Assembly (NCBI GenBank): GCA_038380435.1
Contig: JAWZYU010000027.1
Span: 3,159,156 to 3,223,155, forward strand
Direction: 5' to 3'
Length of the DNA: 64,000 nucleotides
Origin: Ryuthela nishihirai
Taxonomy: Eukaryota; Arthropoda; Arachnida; Araneae; Heptathelidae
Positions 23,195-35,433 of the stretch are shown piece by piece. Made by a program: the position numbers and the translations under genes. The notes beneath the pieces were generated by a model. It searched no databases. It was not told the DNA's origin and saw nothing but the letters and a program-made list of their open reading frames with translations. Within the stretch, counting starts at the first letter, position 1; every line of letters begins with the position of its first letter.

Positions 23195-24100
23195 TGCTGC
23201 ACATCACTAGTATTCTTCAGTTATGTGAATTAGAAGCTAATTTCGGAGCTCTATAACTTCTAAAATAAACTTTTAATGGAAAAATATGATGGAAAGAAGA
23301 TAAAGATTCCAATGAAATCTACCCAAACCTTGAATTTTAGCAATATTCATTCAGCATTTTAATACTTAAGGAAGTTACAATATAAAGCAGCAGCACCACT
23401 GCAGAAACTCACAAAAAACTAACCTTGTGTAGATTTAGCAGATGCCAGTGTTATAAAAGGTGGCCAAAAGAAAAGGAAGAAATGGAGGGCAAAAGAGGAT
23501 ATGCATTCAATTTGTGAAATAAGTTTTTCCTACTAAGTTTCATTTCTAGTATTAACAGTTCAGTCAGAAAATGGCATAATACTAATTATTTAATACATTT
23601 CAATATAACCTGATCTTTATTCACACTTGATAAGCAATCACAAGTTATTCCAGGGGAGAGCAGCTAACACTGTGCAGTACAGAACGAGTTTTCTTTGTTC
23701 TGTGCATTACTTCAGGTGGTGCACACGTCTGATACAGTAGTAGAGAGCTGAGAAAGCTTGGCTAAGGTAATGAGCGAGTTAAGAACTCCTCAACAGCTTT
23801 GCTAGCATCCTTTTTATATTTTCCCAACTAATTTTGATTATCAACACAGTTATTTTAGGGGACTTTACAATAAGAATTGCTAAAATATGAAAGAATGACA
23901 TTAGAGTTGTTATTAATTTATTGTTTTGCAAAATGCAAATCATAAGCATTATTTATAACATATTACTATTGTCAACTACTCTATCTTCCATAACTCTTTA
24001 AATACTGAAAAAATATTGTTGAAAACAGAGATTTAAATTGTTTCATTATGATCTTTAATTTACCTTCAGTCACATTTTTTTCATTAAATGCACAATAATG
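23195..24100. repeat. Dispersed repeat R4, copy 1
   Basis: Several blocks recur in the same order at 59455-59950: AGCTCTATAACTTCTAA, then AGCATTTTAATACTTAAGG, then AACTCTTTAAATACTGAA, then CAGTCACATTTTTTTCATTA. No coding capacity is seen, and the function of the family is unknown. Confidence 0.6.
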
Positions 24101-24690
24101 AACATATGCTCAAGTTGTCGGCAGGATATTTTCGGGATGGGCCAAAAAAATGTTATCATAGTGGAGAAAAAGTTTTATGGGAGGGGTAAAAACAGATCAA
24201 TGTTTCAGGGTAGAAGTATTTAGGTTGAACCATTCAGTAATGAGCTAGATGTGAATACAGAAATTACGCATATATCATACTATAATTTGTATCATAAAAC
24301 AAATAAGGTTGCCAGAAAACAAAAGGAAAAAACTTCAGAGATATTTAAAAAAATTCTTAAAAAATGCATAGAATGTACAAACGTTACATAATTTTTTTTC
24401 ACCTCTTTTACCCTTATTATACAAGCATTCTGAAGAGGAGACGAGGGACATGGTCCCATTGCCCCCCTAGATCTGGCCATTAATATGTTTTTTCTCACCT
24501 TCTAGTTATATCAAACAGATATTTCTAGATATTTCAATATATATCAAAGGTAAACAAAAGAGAGCATTAAAAAAAAGAGATCAAGAATACATTTCCTTAA
24601 GGAAAAAAATTAGATTAATTTCTGATACACCTGAGTTATTCTTCATTATTTAATATTTCATTAATTTTTCTAGGGGGGGGGGAGCTGTTA
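24100..24690. other. No recognised feature
   Basis: AT-rich intron ending in a short G run at 24674-24682. Confidence 0.4.
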
Positions 24691-25078
24691 AGTTGGTTAG
24701 TTGGGGTTTTATGGCGCAAGGGTGACTAGGCCATAATGCGCCAAACAAAAGACAATATAAGTGATAAAAGACAAATAAATCTGCAACCAAAAGTTAAAAC
24801 AAAAACACTACATTGTAAAATTATAAACCAACAAGGAAAAAGGGTATCAGTATGAAGTAAAACAACTTGAGAAATACAAGACAACACAATTCAAGGTGTA
24901 AAAGACCTGGTTAGATATACAAAGTACAAGATAAAATCAAGGTCTAGTAAAATAGCCACAACGTTTTTAAAAGGAAAAAACTGGCAGTAAAATGCAATGA
25001 TCAGATAAAAGATGTCCGAGTGTAAGAGGCTCAGACATAAAATTATGAAAGCTAAAATATAAACGACGTTCAATATCA
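24691..25078 (-). mobile_element. Repeat family R3, copy 1
   Basis: The left end reads GTTGGTTAGTTGGGGTTTTA then GGCGCAAGGGTGACTAGGCC. The same start recurs at about 36586, 53378 and 56195, followed by a long AAA-rich body and, near the right end, AGATGTCCGAGTGTAAGAGG. Read on the minus strand the copy ends in a CCAAC-type tail like that of SINE-1. No open frame is credible; I treat it as a non-autonomous retroelement. Confidence 0.65.
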
Positions 25079-25652
25079 AAACATCTGCATTCTGAAGTTG
25101 ATCAGGAATGTATCCACCATCTTCAAATATTTGGACCATATTTGGATAAAATTCTTTAGCAGCCAGTTCATCTGCAGTGCAACTTCACCTTTTATCTTTA
25201 TGAAATGCACGTCTTTGAAGAAATCCTGCAAGCCAACCTGTACTTGCAGAAAATTCATAATTTTTGTTTAACTGAGCTGATGTGGTTAGTTCCATTTCTT
25301 ATATCTATTTATATATTTGTAATGCCATCTGTTTGATGGTATTTCTGTCTAGAGGTATTCTTTTTTGCGAGTTATCTTTTACCCACATTACTAGTGCCTT
25401 TTCTATCTTCACTTTTATAATATCTCTTGTGTACAATGATGACTTAACACTCAATTTTGTTCCAGAAAGCACAGATTTTTTAATAGCATCTTCATTTTTC
25501 TTGATGATTCATATGGTAACATCATTCAAACCAAAATATTTACCTATGGATGTTGAACCGCCTCCAGTTGCAAGACAATCTAAAATTTAGATCTTAGTAT
25601 CCAAAGAGATAGCTTTCCTTTTCTTCTTTTGTATAGTTGAATTATCTGACAT
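25079..25652 (-). pseudogene. Pogo/Tigger-like transposase, N-terminal half
   Basis: From an ATG at 25652 the minus strand reads MSDNSTIQKKKRKAISLDTK, a stop, then ILDCLATGGG and GKYFGLNDVTI, a CENP-B-type helix-turn-helix. Further on come KALVMWVKDNSQKRIPLDRN (second CENP-B DNA-binding half) and FSASTGWLAGFLQRR, then EFYPNMVQIFEDGGYIPDQ, which in intact relatives leads to the first catalytic Asp. Here the frame ends at NADV where R3 begins, so the DDE catalytic domain is lost. Several stops and frameshifts are present. Pogo relatives are cut-and-paste DNA transposons using TA targets. Confidence 0.78.
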
Positions 25653-25659
25653 TGTGGTA

Positions 25660-26360
25660 AGGCTTACAAAAAATATTTGAATTGTAATTAATAAATCGGA
25701 TGATGAAAAATTGTAAGTTACCCATCAGCAAAATTTAATAAATTTATATTATGCACACAAAACTTCAAAAAACGAAACAAAATTTTTTCCGATTTCTTCT
25801 ATTAAACATCTACACTTCTAACTTTAAACATGAAATGAGAGACCAAGACTAACGTATGTATTGAAGATAAAATAGAGGGGAATTCAAGGAACTCAGTGTT
25901 GTCACTTTATTCCGAATGAAGTAAGTTTTGTACAATTTTTCCAAAATATAGAGAATTAAATAGAGAAAACTTATTGTACAGTTATGTTACTGTAGTTTTT
26001 ATTTTGGGGATTTTATTACACAAAATGTGCATCTATAGTACATTTTCAAAGTTAAAACTACTTCAAAAAATGTGACCATAAAAGCAGCATCTTTGTTATA
26101 AATGTAAATTCTAGGAATTTTTCTTAGATAGAAATAGTTTTTCAGAATTAAATCCAAATGAACATTTTTAAAAAGGCACCATTTGAATGGTGTTAGATCA
26201 AAATAAATAGTATAAAAAGAGAATTGGAATTTTTTTCTAAACCATGTTAAATCAAAATTGTGTAAAAAAAACTGTGTAAAAACAGAATTGAGTGTATATT
26301 ATCAAATAATATTGAATAAGTAATGTCAATGACATTGACTATTCAGATGAGAGAGTTTAG
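25660..26360. other. No recognised feature
   Basis: Very AT-rich. It may include the rest of the pogo-like element's end, but I found no inverted repeat. Confidence 0.4.
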
Positions 26361-26365
26361 CAAGC

Positions 26366-27095
26366 GATCGCAGTTCTTGTTATAACTTTAGGAGTATCAG
26401 TGTATTTTCTATTCCAGGTAAAGTTTGCTACATGATTGTGCTTAATAGAATTAAGAACCTGGTTGACAGACAATTGCGTGATGAGCAGTGTGGATTCAGA
26501 AATGGTAGGGCATGTATAGATCAGATTTCTTCACATGCAGATTCTTGAGAAATGTTTAGAGTTTCAGAAATCTATGGTTATTAAATTTGTAGATTTCAAA
26601 AAAGATTTTGGCTCTGTTGACCCTCATAATTTCTGGTTGATTGTGAGATCATATGGCATACCAGACAAGTTAGTTAACACAATGAAAGCTCTCCATAATA
26701 GCACTGAGTCTTGTGTGAAAGTTGATAAAGCTTGCAGCAATTGGCTTAGCAATGCTTCTGATTACTGACAAGGATGTATTTTGTCTCCTTTCCTCTTTCG
26801 TTTGGTTACTGATTATGCTATGAAAAATTCACTGCAAGGTAAACGATTTTGGCTTAAATGGTCTAGAGATCTGAAATTTTTTGATTTAGATTATGCTGAT
26901 GAACAGTGTGCCTGAAGATCTCAGAAAGAAGGGGAGACCTAGGATGCAGTGGGCTGAAAATGTCAAACAGGACCTTGCTAGAATTGGTCTACAGTGGTCA
27001 AATGCAGAATCTAAGGACAGATGTGTTTGGAGAACTAAATTGCACACTCTGGTTGGACCTCTGAAGCTCATGGCTGCTTGAGGATGGTGATGAAT
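26366..27095 (+). pseudogene. RTE-like LINE, copy c, fragment with internal deletion
   Basis: Starts in the RT (GCGATCGCAGTTCTTGTTAT), keeps VDFKKDFGSVD and DLDYAD, then jumps from GATTATGCTGATGA directly to the C-terminal SVPEDLRKKGRPRMQWAEN. It ends in GAGGATGGTGATGA. The jump removes most of the region between the YADD motif and the GRPR motif. Confidence 0.85.
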
Positions 27096-27099
27096 ATAA

Positions 27100-28300
27100 A
27101 TTATTATAATTTATATTATGGTTAAAACATTTGTTATGCAATATAAACATATATATATTTGTAGACATCAAAAAACAAAAGAGTATGGTTTACAGATATC
27201 GTTCATGGAGCCCATAATAATTCACAAGTGATTTTATAGTGTAATATATTATGAATAAAGACAACAATCAAACCATTTTAAGAAATAATCTCCTGAATCC
27301 AAGCCAATAACCTTGGCTGGGGAGCCACACCAAACACACTGTTGTTCCTGTGATAATCACAGTTTGCTCAGCCTTTGTTTTCCTATTTCCACCCTCAGGT
27401 CACTACAATTCACGACTGAAAGCTGCTCCGAGCTGCATGTGGCTTGTGCTGATCACTGCTAGCTGCCATGATGAGGTGCACCTCAGTGTGTCAGTTATTC
27501 AGAGAACTATTAGTGTGTCAGTTATTCAACATACTGGACAGAGAACTGACCCCCTTAGGCATGGAACTCCTTCTACCCACTATCTACAATTTCTTCAACA
27601 GGTATTCTTTGAAAGTGTGGTGCAGGTCATTGAGTAGGCAATGCTGGGTAATGGTGATTCTTTTGGCAGGTTGGAGGTGAATGACATTCCTCACCAAATC
27701 TTTCTTAGACTGTGTCAGGTCTAATGAAGATAAAGATGATTACATGGAAAATCTACTGATTGCCCCTTTTCAGAGAGATTTCTATTAATGGTCAAAATCA
27801 CTGATGTTTTCCCGTTACAAATAAGGTCTGGTTGACTCAGGTCTTAATGACAATTCCTTGTGCACCATACTCTTTCTTAGTCATCACAGTTTGTATCAAA
27901 CCAACAGTAAGCAGAGGTTACCAAGTGTTGGCAAGAGCCCTGAGAAGAGTGAAAACACTGGCCCTATATCATGCCGATGCAAACTAAGTGAGCCCTCTAG
28001 AGTTTTAGTGCCCCCCTCCCTGTTTACCTTATTCTATTGTGGAGATGGAAGGGTAGATGAAGCATCAGCAATGCAAATGTGTAGCTCTTTTCATAAAGGG
28101 TCTTGATTTGAAATCATTCCTGCACCATCACCCACCTATGTGTGGTTTGGCATTCTACCTTTGCTTTATCTGTAGTCAGCACCACAACTTCCATAGCTTC
28201 ATATTTCTCTCTCCTTTCTATTGCCATCATCCCAATCTCTTTCTCTCCTGCATCCCTTTTTGTCCATCTTGATTGCCACCTCTTGTCTTGGGTTGGAGTT
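27100..28300. other. No recognised feature
   Basis: Mixed composition, several open frames of 70-95 codons on the plus strand without domain signatures. It may be flanking sequence of the minus-strand gag remnant that follows. Confidence 0.4.
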
Positions 28301-28302
28301 CT

Positions 28303-29330
28303 TCAAATATACTGAATACTGACCTTAGAGACTGACTCTATTCGCTCCCATGTGCTTTTGTATTGTGGCCTATCTGCTGCCACCAGAATGTTGCTGCCCA
28401 ATTTCGCAAAAGCAAGTCTATCTCCTTTGCTGGCAATTCTAAGATCTTGAAAGTCTTGATATGAGAATAAGGCCTCTGTTTTTAACTCTTTCATCATCCT
28501 ACAAGTCACTAATAATTTTTTCTGAAATATTCTTTAAGTCCTCAGGTTTTTTAACTGGAGGGGTAGGTTGACTGTTGCTACATATCTATCTCCCCCAAAA
28601 TGCAGCTCTCACCTTTATCCAGCAACATGGCTTTCAATATCTCTCTGGGACACTGGTTCTATTTTCAGTTCTTCTACTTCATTGAGCATTGCTTCATTGT
28701 GGGGCAATCCTTCTTCAGATGAAATTGGGATCCACATCTAAAACATGCTCGCCTCATTGCCAGAGGTATATTAGGTGTTCTGACTTCCAGTTTCCTTGGT
28801 TGGTGTTGCTGTTCTTCAGAAATCTCTTTCCTCAGTGCAGGAATGTATTTGGAACCATGATCACTGATCATTCTACTTTGTATTCCAATTTGGGATTCCA
28901 TCAATTCCATGGTCTCAACCAGCTGTCATATTCCTGTTGAGCAATGAATTCTATGGTAGGGTTGGGGATTTCTGCTTTATTTTGATCTGTGATGGTATAG
29001 TTATGCAAATCATCAAATTTGGTCACCTTCCCACTTTTTAAATATGGAAACCATAAGTTCCTTATATTCTCTGAAAAAGAATTTAATATTTCCGAGTTTT
29101 TTCTTCTTGTCACATTAACTATACCCTTCATTCAACAACTGAGAGGCAGCACCTGCCCAAATTATATTCCTTTATCTTTTTGTAGTCTAAGACATCCTCA
29201 ATAGATAAATTAGCCATTGACTTGCCTAACTTTTTCCTGCAAATGGATAAAACAATTCGGCCTTTCATGGCTTCAGGTACCCTATGATTGGTGAAAATAT
29301 ATTCCAATTCTTGAAAAAAGAGGGGCATAT
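28303..29330 (-). pseudogene. Gag remnant of a second gypsy-type family
   Basis: Minus-strand pieces in order: 29328-29128 (FFQELEYIFTNHRVPEAMK, the start of a capsid region), 29131-28901 (LWFPYLKSGKV, FDDLHN, DSWLRP, a SCAN-like segment), and 28910-28674 with a zinc knuckle CFRCGSQFHLKKDC (CX2CX4HX4C). Stops and frame changes separate them. No protease or pol was recognised downstream. It is sense-oriented to HEATR5, unlike the other LTR elements. Confidence 0.7.
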
Positions 29331-29696
29331 TGTTGGGGAGTTCCTGTAATGGGATTGGTCACCTAGATCCGCTTTGCAACATCTTTCAATTATTTTGTTG
29401 CTCTCCTGGCCATTGACGGGGACTGCTCAGGGATGCCTGTACTTTCACCCTGGTCATCGTCCAAGTCTCCTCTCTCGTGTTAGAATAAGAGCATGCTGAA
29501 TGTGCCTGCTCTCCATCCATCTCAGACTCATTTATACTAAACTTTTCAGTTTCTTCCTGCTGCTTCTCAGCTTTGCAACCTCATTCATTTTCATCTCGTC
29601 AATAACTCTTAAGTCATATATTTCTACTTCCCCTGCATTCCTACTACTGGTATCTTTCCCTGTCTGTCATGACTGTGCATTTGTGAAACATTTCAT

Positions 29697-31905
29697 GTCG
29701 CTTGGCTGACAAAGCAGAGGAATCAGTTAGACAGCACAACAGCAGGGAGTTGTACTGGATAGTTAATCTTTTTTGTGTGAAAAAACAGACACAGGATTGA
29801 GGGATAAACATGGTAAGATGGTTGAAGGTGGAGATTCTGTGATGGCTAGGTGGACTGAGTATTTCACAGATGTTCTAAGCAATATGATTATTTCTACTCT
29901 CATTGTTTTTAATGAGGACAGATGCATTACTGGCTTTAATGATGGCTCTATATCACATTCTCAAGTTGCTTTGGCTACATCTAAATTAAACTTCATAAAT
30001 AAAAATAATTAATGAAATAGGCTTGACGTATTTCAAATCAACTCACAATAAATAGGCACTTTAGTGTCGATTTAAATTTTTAGAGGAAAAATTGTCTTGA
30101 GCCAGGTGGGATACGAACCCACGACCTCCTGATAACATGTCAGGTGCTCTGAACCACTGAGCTACCGGCCGCCGATCAAGATCTCCTCTAACAAGCACTA
30201 TGAACATTCCTTTTATGTTTCATAGAAGCGCTGTTCGGGCAATATTTCTAGCCACAAGCAGCATTTATATTAGCCAACAGATGGAAGCATGTACGACAAG
30301 TATGCAGATATAATTAAATAGGCTCGACGTATTTTAAATCAACTGACAATAAATAGGCACTTTAGCATCGATTTAAATTTTTAGAGGAAAAATTGTCTTG
30401 TACCGGCCCGATCAAGATCTCCTCTAACAAGCACTATGAACATTCCTTTTATGTTTCATAGAAGCGCTGTTCAGGCAATATTTCTAGCCACAAGCGGCAT
30501 TTATATTAGCCAATAGATGGAAGCATGTACAACAAGTATTCAGATATATATTAATAATTAATGAAATAGGCTCGACGTATTTCAAATCAACTCACAATAA
30601 ATAGACACTTTAGCACCGATTTAAATTTTTAGAGGAAAAATTGTCTTGAACCCGTAAAATTGTCTTGTTCGTATCCCACCCGGCTCAAGACAATTTTTCC
30701 TCTAAAAATTTAAATCGATGCTAAAGTGCCTATTTATTGCGAGTTGACTTCAGAAATCTCCTGGGGTGGATGGAATCACCACTGTAATACTTAGAGCTGG
30801 GGACACTTGTGTTGTCACATGGCTAACTGAAATTTGAATTTTTTTTATGATAAAGGTGTTGTTCCTAAAGACTTTACCAGAGCTATTATTATCCCTATTT
30901 TTTAAAAAATGTGATCTTAGTTCTTGTGGTAAATATAGGAGAATTATTTTACTTTCTGTTCCAGGTAAAGTTCTTTGCATGATTATACTGAACAGAAATA
31001 AGAATTTGGTTGATGGACAATTGCATGATGAACAGTGTTGATTCAGAAGTGGTAGGGGATGTATAGATTAAATATTTTCACTTAGGCAGATTCTTGAGAA
31101 ATGTTTTAGAGTTTCAGAAACCTGTGGTTACCAATTTTATAGATTTCAAAAAGGCTTTTGACTCTGTTGATCACCATAATTTGTGGTTAATTATTAGATC
31201 ACGTGGAATACCTGACAAGTTAGCATAATGAAAGCTCTCTATAATAACACCTAGTTGTGTGTGAGAGTTGGTAAGGCAGGAAGTGATTGGTTTAGCATTT
31301 CTAATGGAACTACACAAGGGTGCATTTTGTCTCCTTATCTCTTTAGTTTGGTTATTGATTATGTTATGCAAAATTCTTCATAAGGGAAAGATTTTGGCCT
31401 TAAATGGGCTAGAGATTTCAAAATTTCTGATCTAGATTATGCTAATGATGCTGACGAGACGAATTCTTTCATTGGGGATATTGATGAAACTGGTAATAGA
31501 GTAGGTTTGGTGAAAACAGAGGAAAAACTAAAGTGATGAAAATTGGTCAGGCAAATGGTGCTTCAGTTGGTTTGAATAGTTGTGCCCTTCAGCAAGTGTC
31601 TCAGTTTAATTATCTTGAGAACATTTTAACAGATACTGATGATGTGCAGCATGAGATACACAATACAAATGCATGAAAATAGGAGCATAGGGTTTGCAAT
31701 CTTAGGAATCTATGGAGAGTTTGGAAAAATAGGTATTTACATAGCAAAACATAAACCCTTTGTATGCAGGATAATAAGAAACTTGGTGCCTTTGATTGTA
31801 AATGCTTGTGCATCTTGGGATGACTTTGTAAATGGTGATGAGGTTAGAAGAAGGAGTAACCTTCTTAGAGCAGTACTTTGTGTAGAGAAAGACTGTGTAG
31901 GTTCA
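29697..31905 (+). pseudogene. RTE-like LINE, copy d, interrupted by a SINE cluster
   Basis: Begins in the endonuclease-RT linker (GACAAAGCAGAGGAATCAG) and is interrupted at 30012-30755. It resumes with CTCCTGGGGTGGATGGAATC and runs through the RT with FKKAFDSVD near 31150, then CILSPYLFSLV, and ends near 31905 at the VEKDCVGS region. Many stops and small deletions; the C-terminal tail is missing. Confidence 0.85.
30012..30755 (-). mobile_element. Cluster of SINE-2 units, tandem and inverted
   Basis: Three units begin near 30012, 30313 and 30560 with AATAGGC(T/C)(T/C)GACGTATTT. Unit 1 holds a full tRNA-like head on the minus strand: A box GGTAGCTCAGTGGTTCAGAG, B box GGGTTCGTATCCCACC. Unit 2 lacks the middle of the head. 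Unit 3 meets an opposite-facing copy at about 30680-30750, making a long inverted repeat (arms about 65 bp around TTTTTAGAGGAAAAATTGTC). The cluster is flanked by ACTTCATAAAT and ACTTCAGAAAT, matching LINE sequence, so it entered LINE copy d. Confidence 0.8.
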
Positions 31906-31909
31906 CTAC

Positions 31910-32450
31910 CTCCTAGAATGAACAAGTCCACCAACCTGTTTTTGACATCACACACACTGGGCCATTGCTGTGTTTGCTCACTGCTGGTTATTTCCACACA
32001 TTGCTTCATTTGAATGAAGTTGAAACGGAAATTATTGCTGGTGGTTTCAAATGAACCAATTTTTAACGCAGATGCAATTTATAAATATTTGAATAAAAAT
32101 AATTCCTCGACAAAAATGTCAAAAACGGAAAATGCATTTGCCGAATTTTGCACTCAAGTAAAACAAATGTAGTTAAAATTCAGTCATTGTATCCTTTCAG
32201 AATACAATTTCAAAAAACAATAAGGAAGTGTTGGAATATTCTGATGTGGACAGTAGCTATTCAAAATTGCTCTTGAAATAACATTTTTTCACCAGAAACA
32301 AATAAATAAAATTTCAAGTAAAAACGATGTATCTTTCACGATTTCAAACAAACCAAAATTACAAGTGTAAAAATTATCAACTCCTACAAGTTTAAGTAAT
32401 TTTTCATAAACATTTACATAAAAAATAATTGACGCGATTAGTAATTGTAC
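31910..32450. other. No recognised feature
   Basis: AT-rich intron sequence without coding or repeat signals that I can name. Confidence 0.4.
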
Positions 32451-32459
32451 CTGGAAAAG

Positions 32460-33260
32460 AAATACACAAAACTAGCAAAATGAGTGATTCATTTATAACA
32501 TATATGCTAAATCTCATTGAAGAAATTCATAAAGCTTCTAAAGGTGAGGGGGTTAATATTAAAAATTGCAAAATATTTAGAAGTAAATCATGAAAAGATA
32601 TATACTAAACCAATTGAAGAAATGCATAAGTCACCTAGAGGGTGAGGGGAAAAAGATATTGAGAATTTCGCAAAACTAGTAGCAAATAAATTAATTCATA
32701 TATAGTAAACCAACTGAAGAAATACATAAATCTCCCAAAGTGAAAAAATATTAAATATTGCACAAAATTGAAGTGATTCAATTAATATATATGTCTAATA
32801 AACCTAATGCAGAAATGCAAAAAGCTTTTAAAGTGAGGAAATATTCGCATAAAATTAGCCTGAGTGATTTAATGAAATCGTATACTAATTCAAATGAAGA
32901 AATGTTAAAAACTCTTAAAGTTGAAGAAAAAAATATAAAGCAGATAGAAAATTAGCAGGGATAATGATTAATTTAAGTCATATACACAGTAGTATCAGAA
33001 TATGACCACCTACCATAGTAAATGTATGGTAGGTGGTCATATCATTCTGATATGACTGTGTATATATATATATTCAAATAACTTTAAAATACACATTAGC
33101 TTTTCTATGAGTGATGGAAATAAAAGTTAGTAAAAGTTATCAAATTCAGTGATACATTTTTATCATATACTTTGAACTAGATGAAGAAATATATGTGCTT
33201 TCTTAGAAATAAGAAATGGTTCATTATATATGTAACAGAGAGTGGACAATATTAGAGATT
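32460..33260. repeat. Degenerate tandem repeat, unit about 115 bp
   Basis: Phrases recur: AACCAATTGAAGAAATGCATAA, AACCAACTGAAGAAATACATAA, AACCTAATGCAGAAATGCAA, TTCAAATGAAGAAATG, each followed by an AAAGTGA-type stretch. The open frame at 32758-32955 is part of this array. Confidence 0.65.
32983..33062. mobile_element. 80-bp palindromic Tc1-type MITE
   Basis: Nearly perfect inverted arms: left TACACAGTAGTATCAGAA... and right ...TTCTGATATGACTGTGTA, joined at CATAGTAAATGTATGG. TA flanks each end. The ends match the Tc1 terminus at 9100 (TACACAGTCATATCAGAA). Confidence 0.85.
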
Positions 33261-33539
33261 CAATTAAATCATATGAACAAACTAATTGTTGATATATCCA
33301 GAAAACATAACACAAAAGCTGCAGAATAGTAATTCAGATAAATGGTATACACTAACACATAGATTACCAGATATGTCAATAAAAAAGAATAGAAGGTACC
33401 TAAAAATGGTGATTCAGATAAATAATGGGGACTGTGCAATCGACATCTTTGCTTGTCATAATTAGACTGCATATCCCTCATATAAATTTAAGTTTTTAGT
33501 AACACTTATCAAATCAAGCTAAAAAACACCAACTATTCA

Positions 33540-34400
33540 AAATATTTCAATCACATTTAATGGCATATACTTTCTCACTCAAGGTATTAATGAAATGCCA
33601 GCTTGAACGAAATCATTTTACATTCGAAATGCAATGACATATCAGTTCAAATGCAATGACTATAAAGTCTAATTATGTTACCACTGAAATATCAGTGGTA
33701 TGTCAACTCTAATCTAAATCAATTTAGCACTAAAATATCAGCAAATGTCAAATTTAGGTGATTTTACCATTTTTTAAGCGAAATATGAACTATAGAACTG
33801 AATCATTTTTACTAATTAAAGTTCAGCAAAATGTTAACTATAAACTAAATCATTTTATCACTAAAATATCAGCGAAATATAAACTCTAAACCGAACCATT
33901 TTACCACTTAAATATCAGCTATAAACCAAATCAATTTAGCACTAAAATCTCAGTGAATGTCAAATTTAGGTCATTTTACCATTTTATAGGCGAAATATGA
34001 ACTACAGAACCGAATCATTTTTGCTAATTAAAGATCAACGAAATATAAACTATAAACCGAACTATTTTACTACTTAAATATTAGCCTAATTTCAGCTATA
34101 AACCAAATCAAATTAGCACTAAAATCTCAGCAAATGTCAATTTTAAACTAAATCACTTTACCACTTAAATATCAGTGAAAGGTCAACTATAAACCAAATC
34201 ATTTTACCACTAAAATATCGGTAAATATCAACTGTAAATCAGCGAATTACAGTTGTTATATAATTCTAGCACTAAAATATCAGTGAAATATCAGCTATAA
34301 ACCAAATCATTTTACCACTAAAATATTAACGAATGTCAACTATAAACCAAAAACTTTAATCATTCAGATATCACTTGAGATTTGAACTGCAAAACCAAAT
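33540..34400. repeat. AT-rich satellite-like array
   Basis: A unit near 50-60 bp, with consensus parts TAAACCAAATCATTTTACCA and CTAAAATATCAG, recurs throughout with drift. A larger repeat of about 210 bp is visible: AATTTAGCACTAAAAT near 33721 and again near 33931, each followed by GTCAAATTTAGGT. Confidence 0.8.
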
Positions 34401-34879
34401 CACTTACCTATTAAAACTTTCAAAATTCCATTTACCTTGAGAGTTCTTGAAATCAATGATGAGATTATGATCGAAATTATTTTCACAAAACATCACTTCG
34501 CACAAAAGAGTGAATTGCTGCTGCAACCAAGCACAATGTACATCCGAGTCAAGTCATGGTGGTTAGGCTTAACAAAAGTGGCTCACACAAAAATTATTTT
34601 CACAAACTATCTACAAATAATTTTACTGATTACACCTGAGGACGTTAAACATTCTAATAACAATTCATGTAGCATAACCTCAAAAACGTGCAATATATAT
34701 CTACTATAAAAGTAAATAAATTCAAAAATGCCGCTACAGCACTACATTGTGGCCAGTGAGAACAAATGAGACCAAAGGCTCATGGACGCTTGCACTGCTT
34801 TGTGACATAGCCTGCTGGCCCACCAGGACTGCCATTGTTGTGACATATTCTGAAGGTGGTTGGTTTTCAGCTCTAGATG

Positions 34880-35125
34880 GTATTGGTTGGTTGGCCACGT
34901 TGCCCATAGGCAAAGTTGCAGTTTGGCAAACATGATTACGAAGAGTGTACCTAAAGGCTTCAGGAGATGGAGTAGGCATAGGATGTGATGGGCAGACAAT
35001 GTTAAATAGGATCTTGCTAGAATCAGCCTACAGTGGCCAAAAGCTGTAGCTCAGGCCAGACATGTCTGGAGAGGAAAATTAGTCTGGTAAAACCTCCATT
35101 CCATAGCCCAAGGCTGCATGAGGAT
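34880..35125 (+). pseudogene. RTE-like LINE, copy e, C-terminal fragment
   Basis: GGTTGGCCACGTTGCCCATA and the following bases match the RWFGHVARM region. Then come KSVPKGF-type and GRRRM-like codons and GGGCAGACAATGTTAAATAG, matching the GRPRMRWADNV end. It stops at GCATGAGGATTT near 35122. 90 bp separate it from the HEATR5 exon. Confidence 0.75.
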
Positions 35126-35215
35126 TTTATATGTATGCATATAATATACATATTTCGAAATTTAAATAAATCTGGTAAGATCTTCATCAATGTTTAGTAG
35201 ACAATTTTCAAATAC

Positions 35216-35290
35216 CTTTCTTAGAGTCCTGTAAAGGGCTGTATGATCATGTTCCAATGCTCCTGACCCTGATGCACTGTTTGGTTGCAA
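35216..35290 (-). CDS. HEATR5B: HEATR5 exon (25 codons)
   Basis: On the minus strand the exon is preceded by a T-rich tract ending TTTCCAG and followed by GTATTT (AAG/GTATTT). It is 75 bp, phase 0 at both ends. The translation begins LQPNSASGSGALEHDH and ends ALYRTLRK. I recall the LQPNSASGSGALEHD string from vertebrate HEATR5B, lying just before the LPLGV...VFP...KHRLQML stretch encoded by the exon at 17055-17261. A 25-codon exon with correct splice sites in order and phase is strong mutual support. The upstream exon lies beyond the right edge or was not recognised. Confidence 0.85.
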
Positions 35291-35433
35291 CTGGAAATAC
35301 AAATATATTTCAATATTAGCTTTCCAACATTATATAATTTAAAACGAAGTTTAGGGAGAAGAAAAGTCATATAAAACTAGAGAATGATCATTTTGATTTT
35401 GCACAGTCTCAAAAGTCTCACCACTAATGCTAC

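Larger units (their letters stand above)
17262..35215 (-). other. HEATR5 intron, about 18 kb, filled with repeats
   Basis: The two flanking exons are consecutive in the protein, so this whole span is one intron. It contains LINE, SINE, pogo and gag remnants and tandem arrays listed separately. Confidence 0.82.

Noticed and set aside
30100..30175. Possible tRNA gene
   Set aside because: A and B boxes are good, but it is the head of a repeated SINE family, linked to the usual SINE body, with several truncated neighbours.
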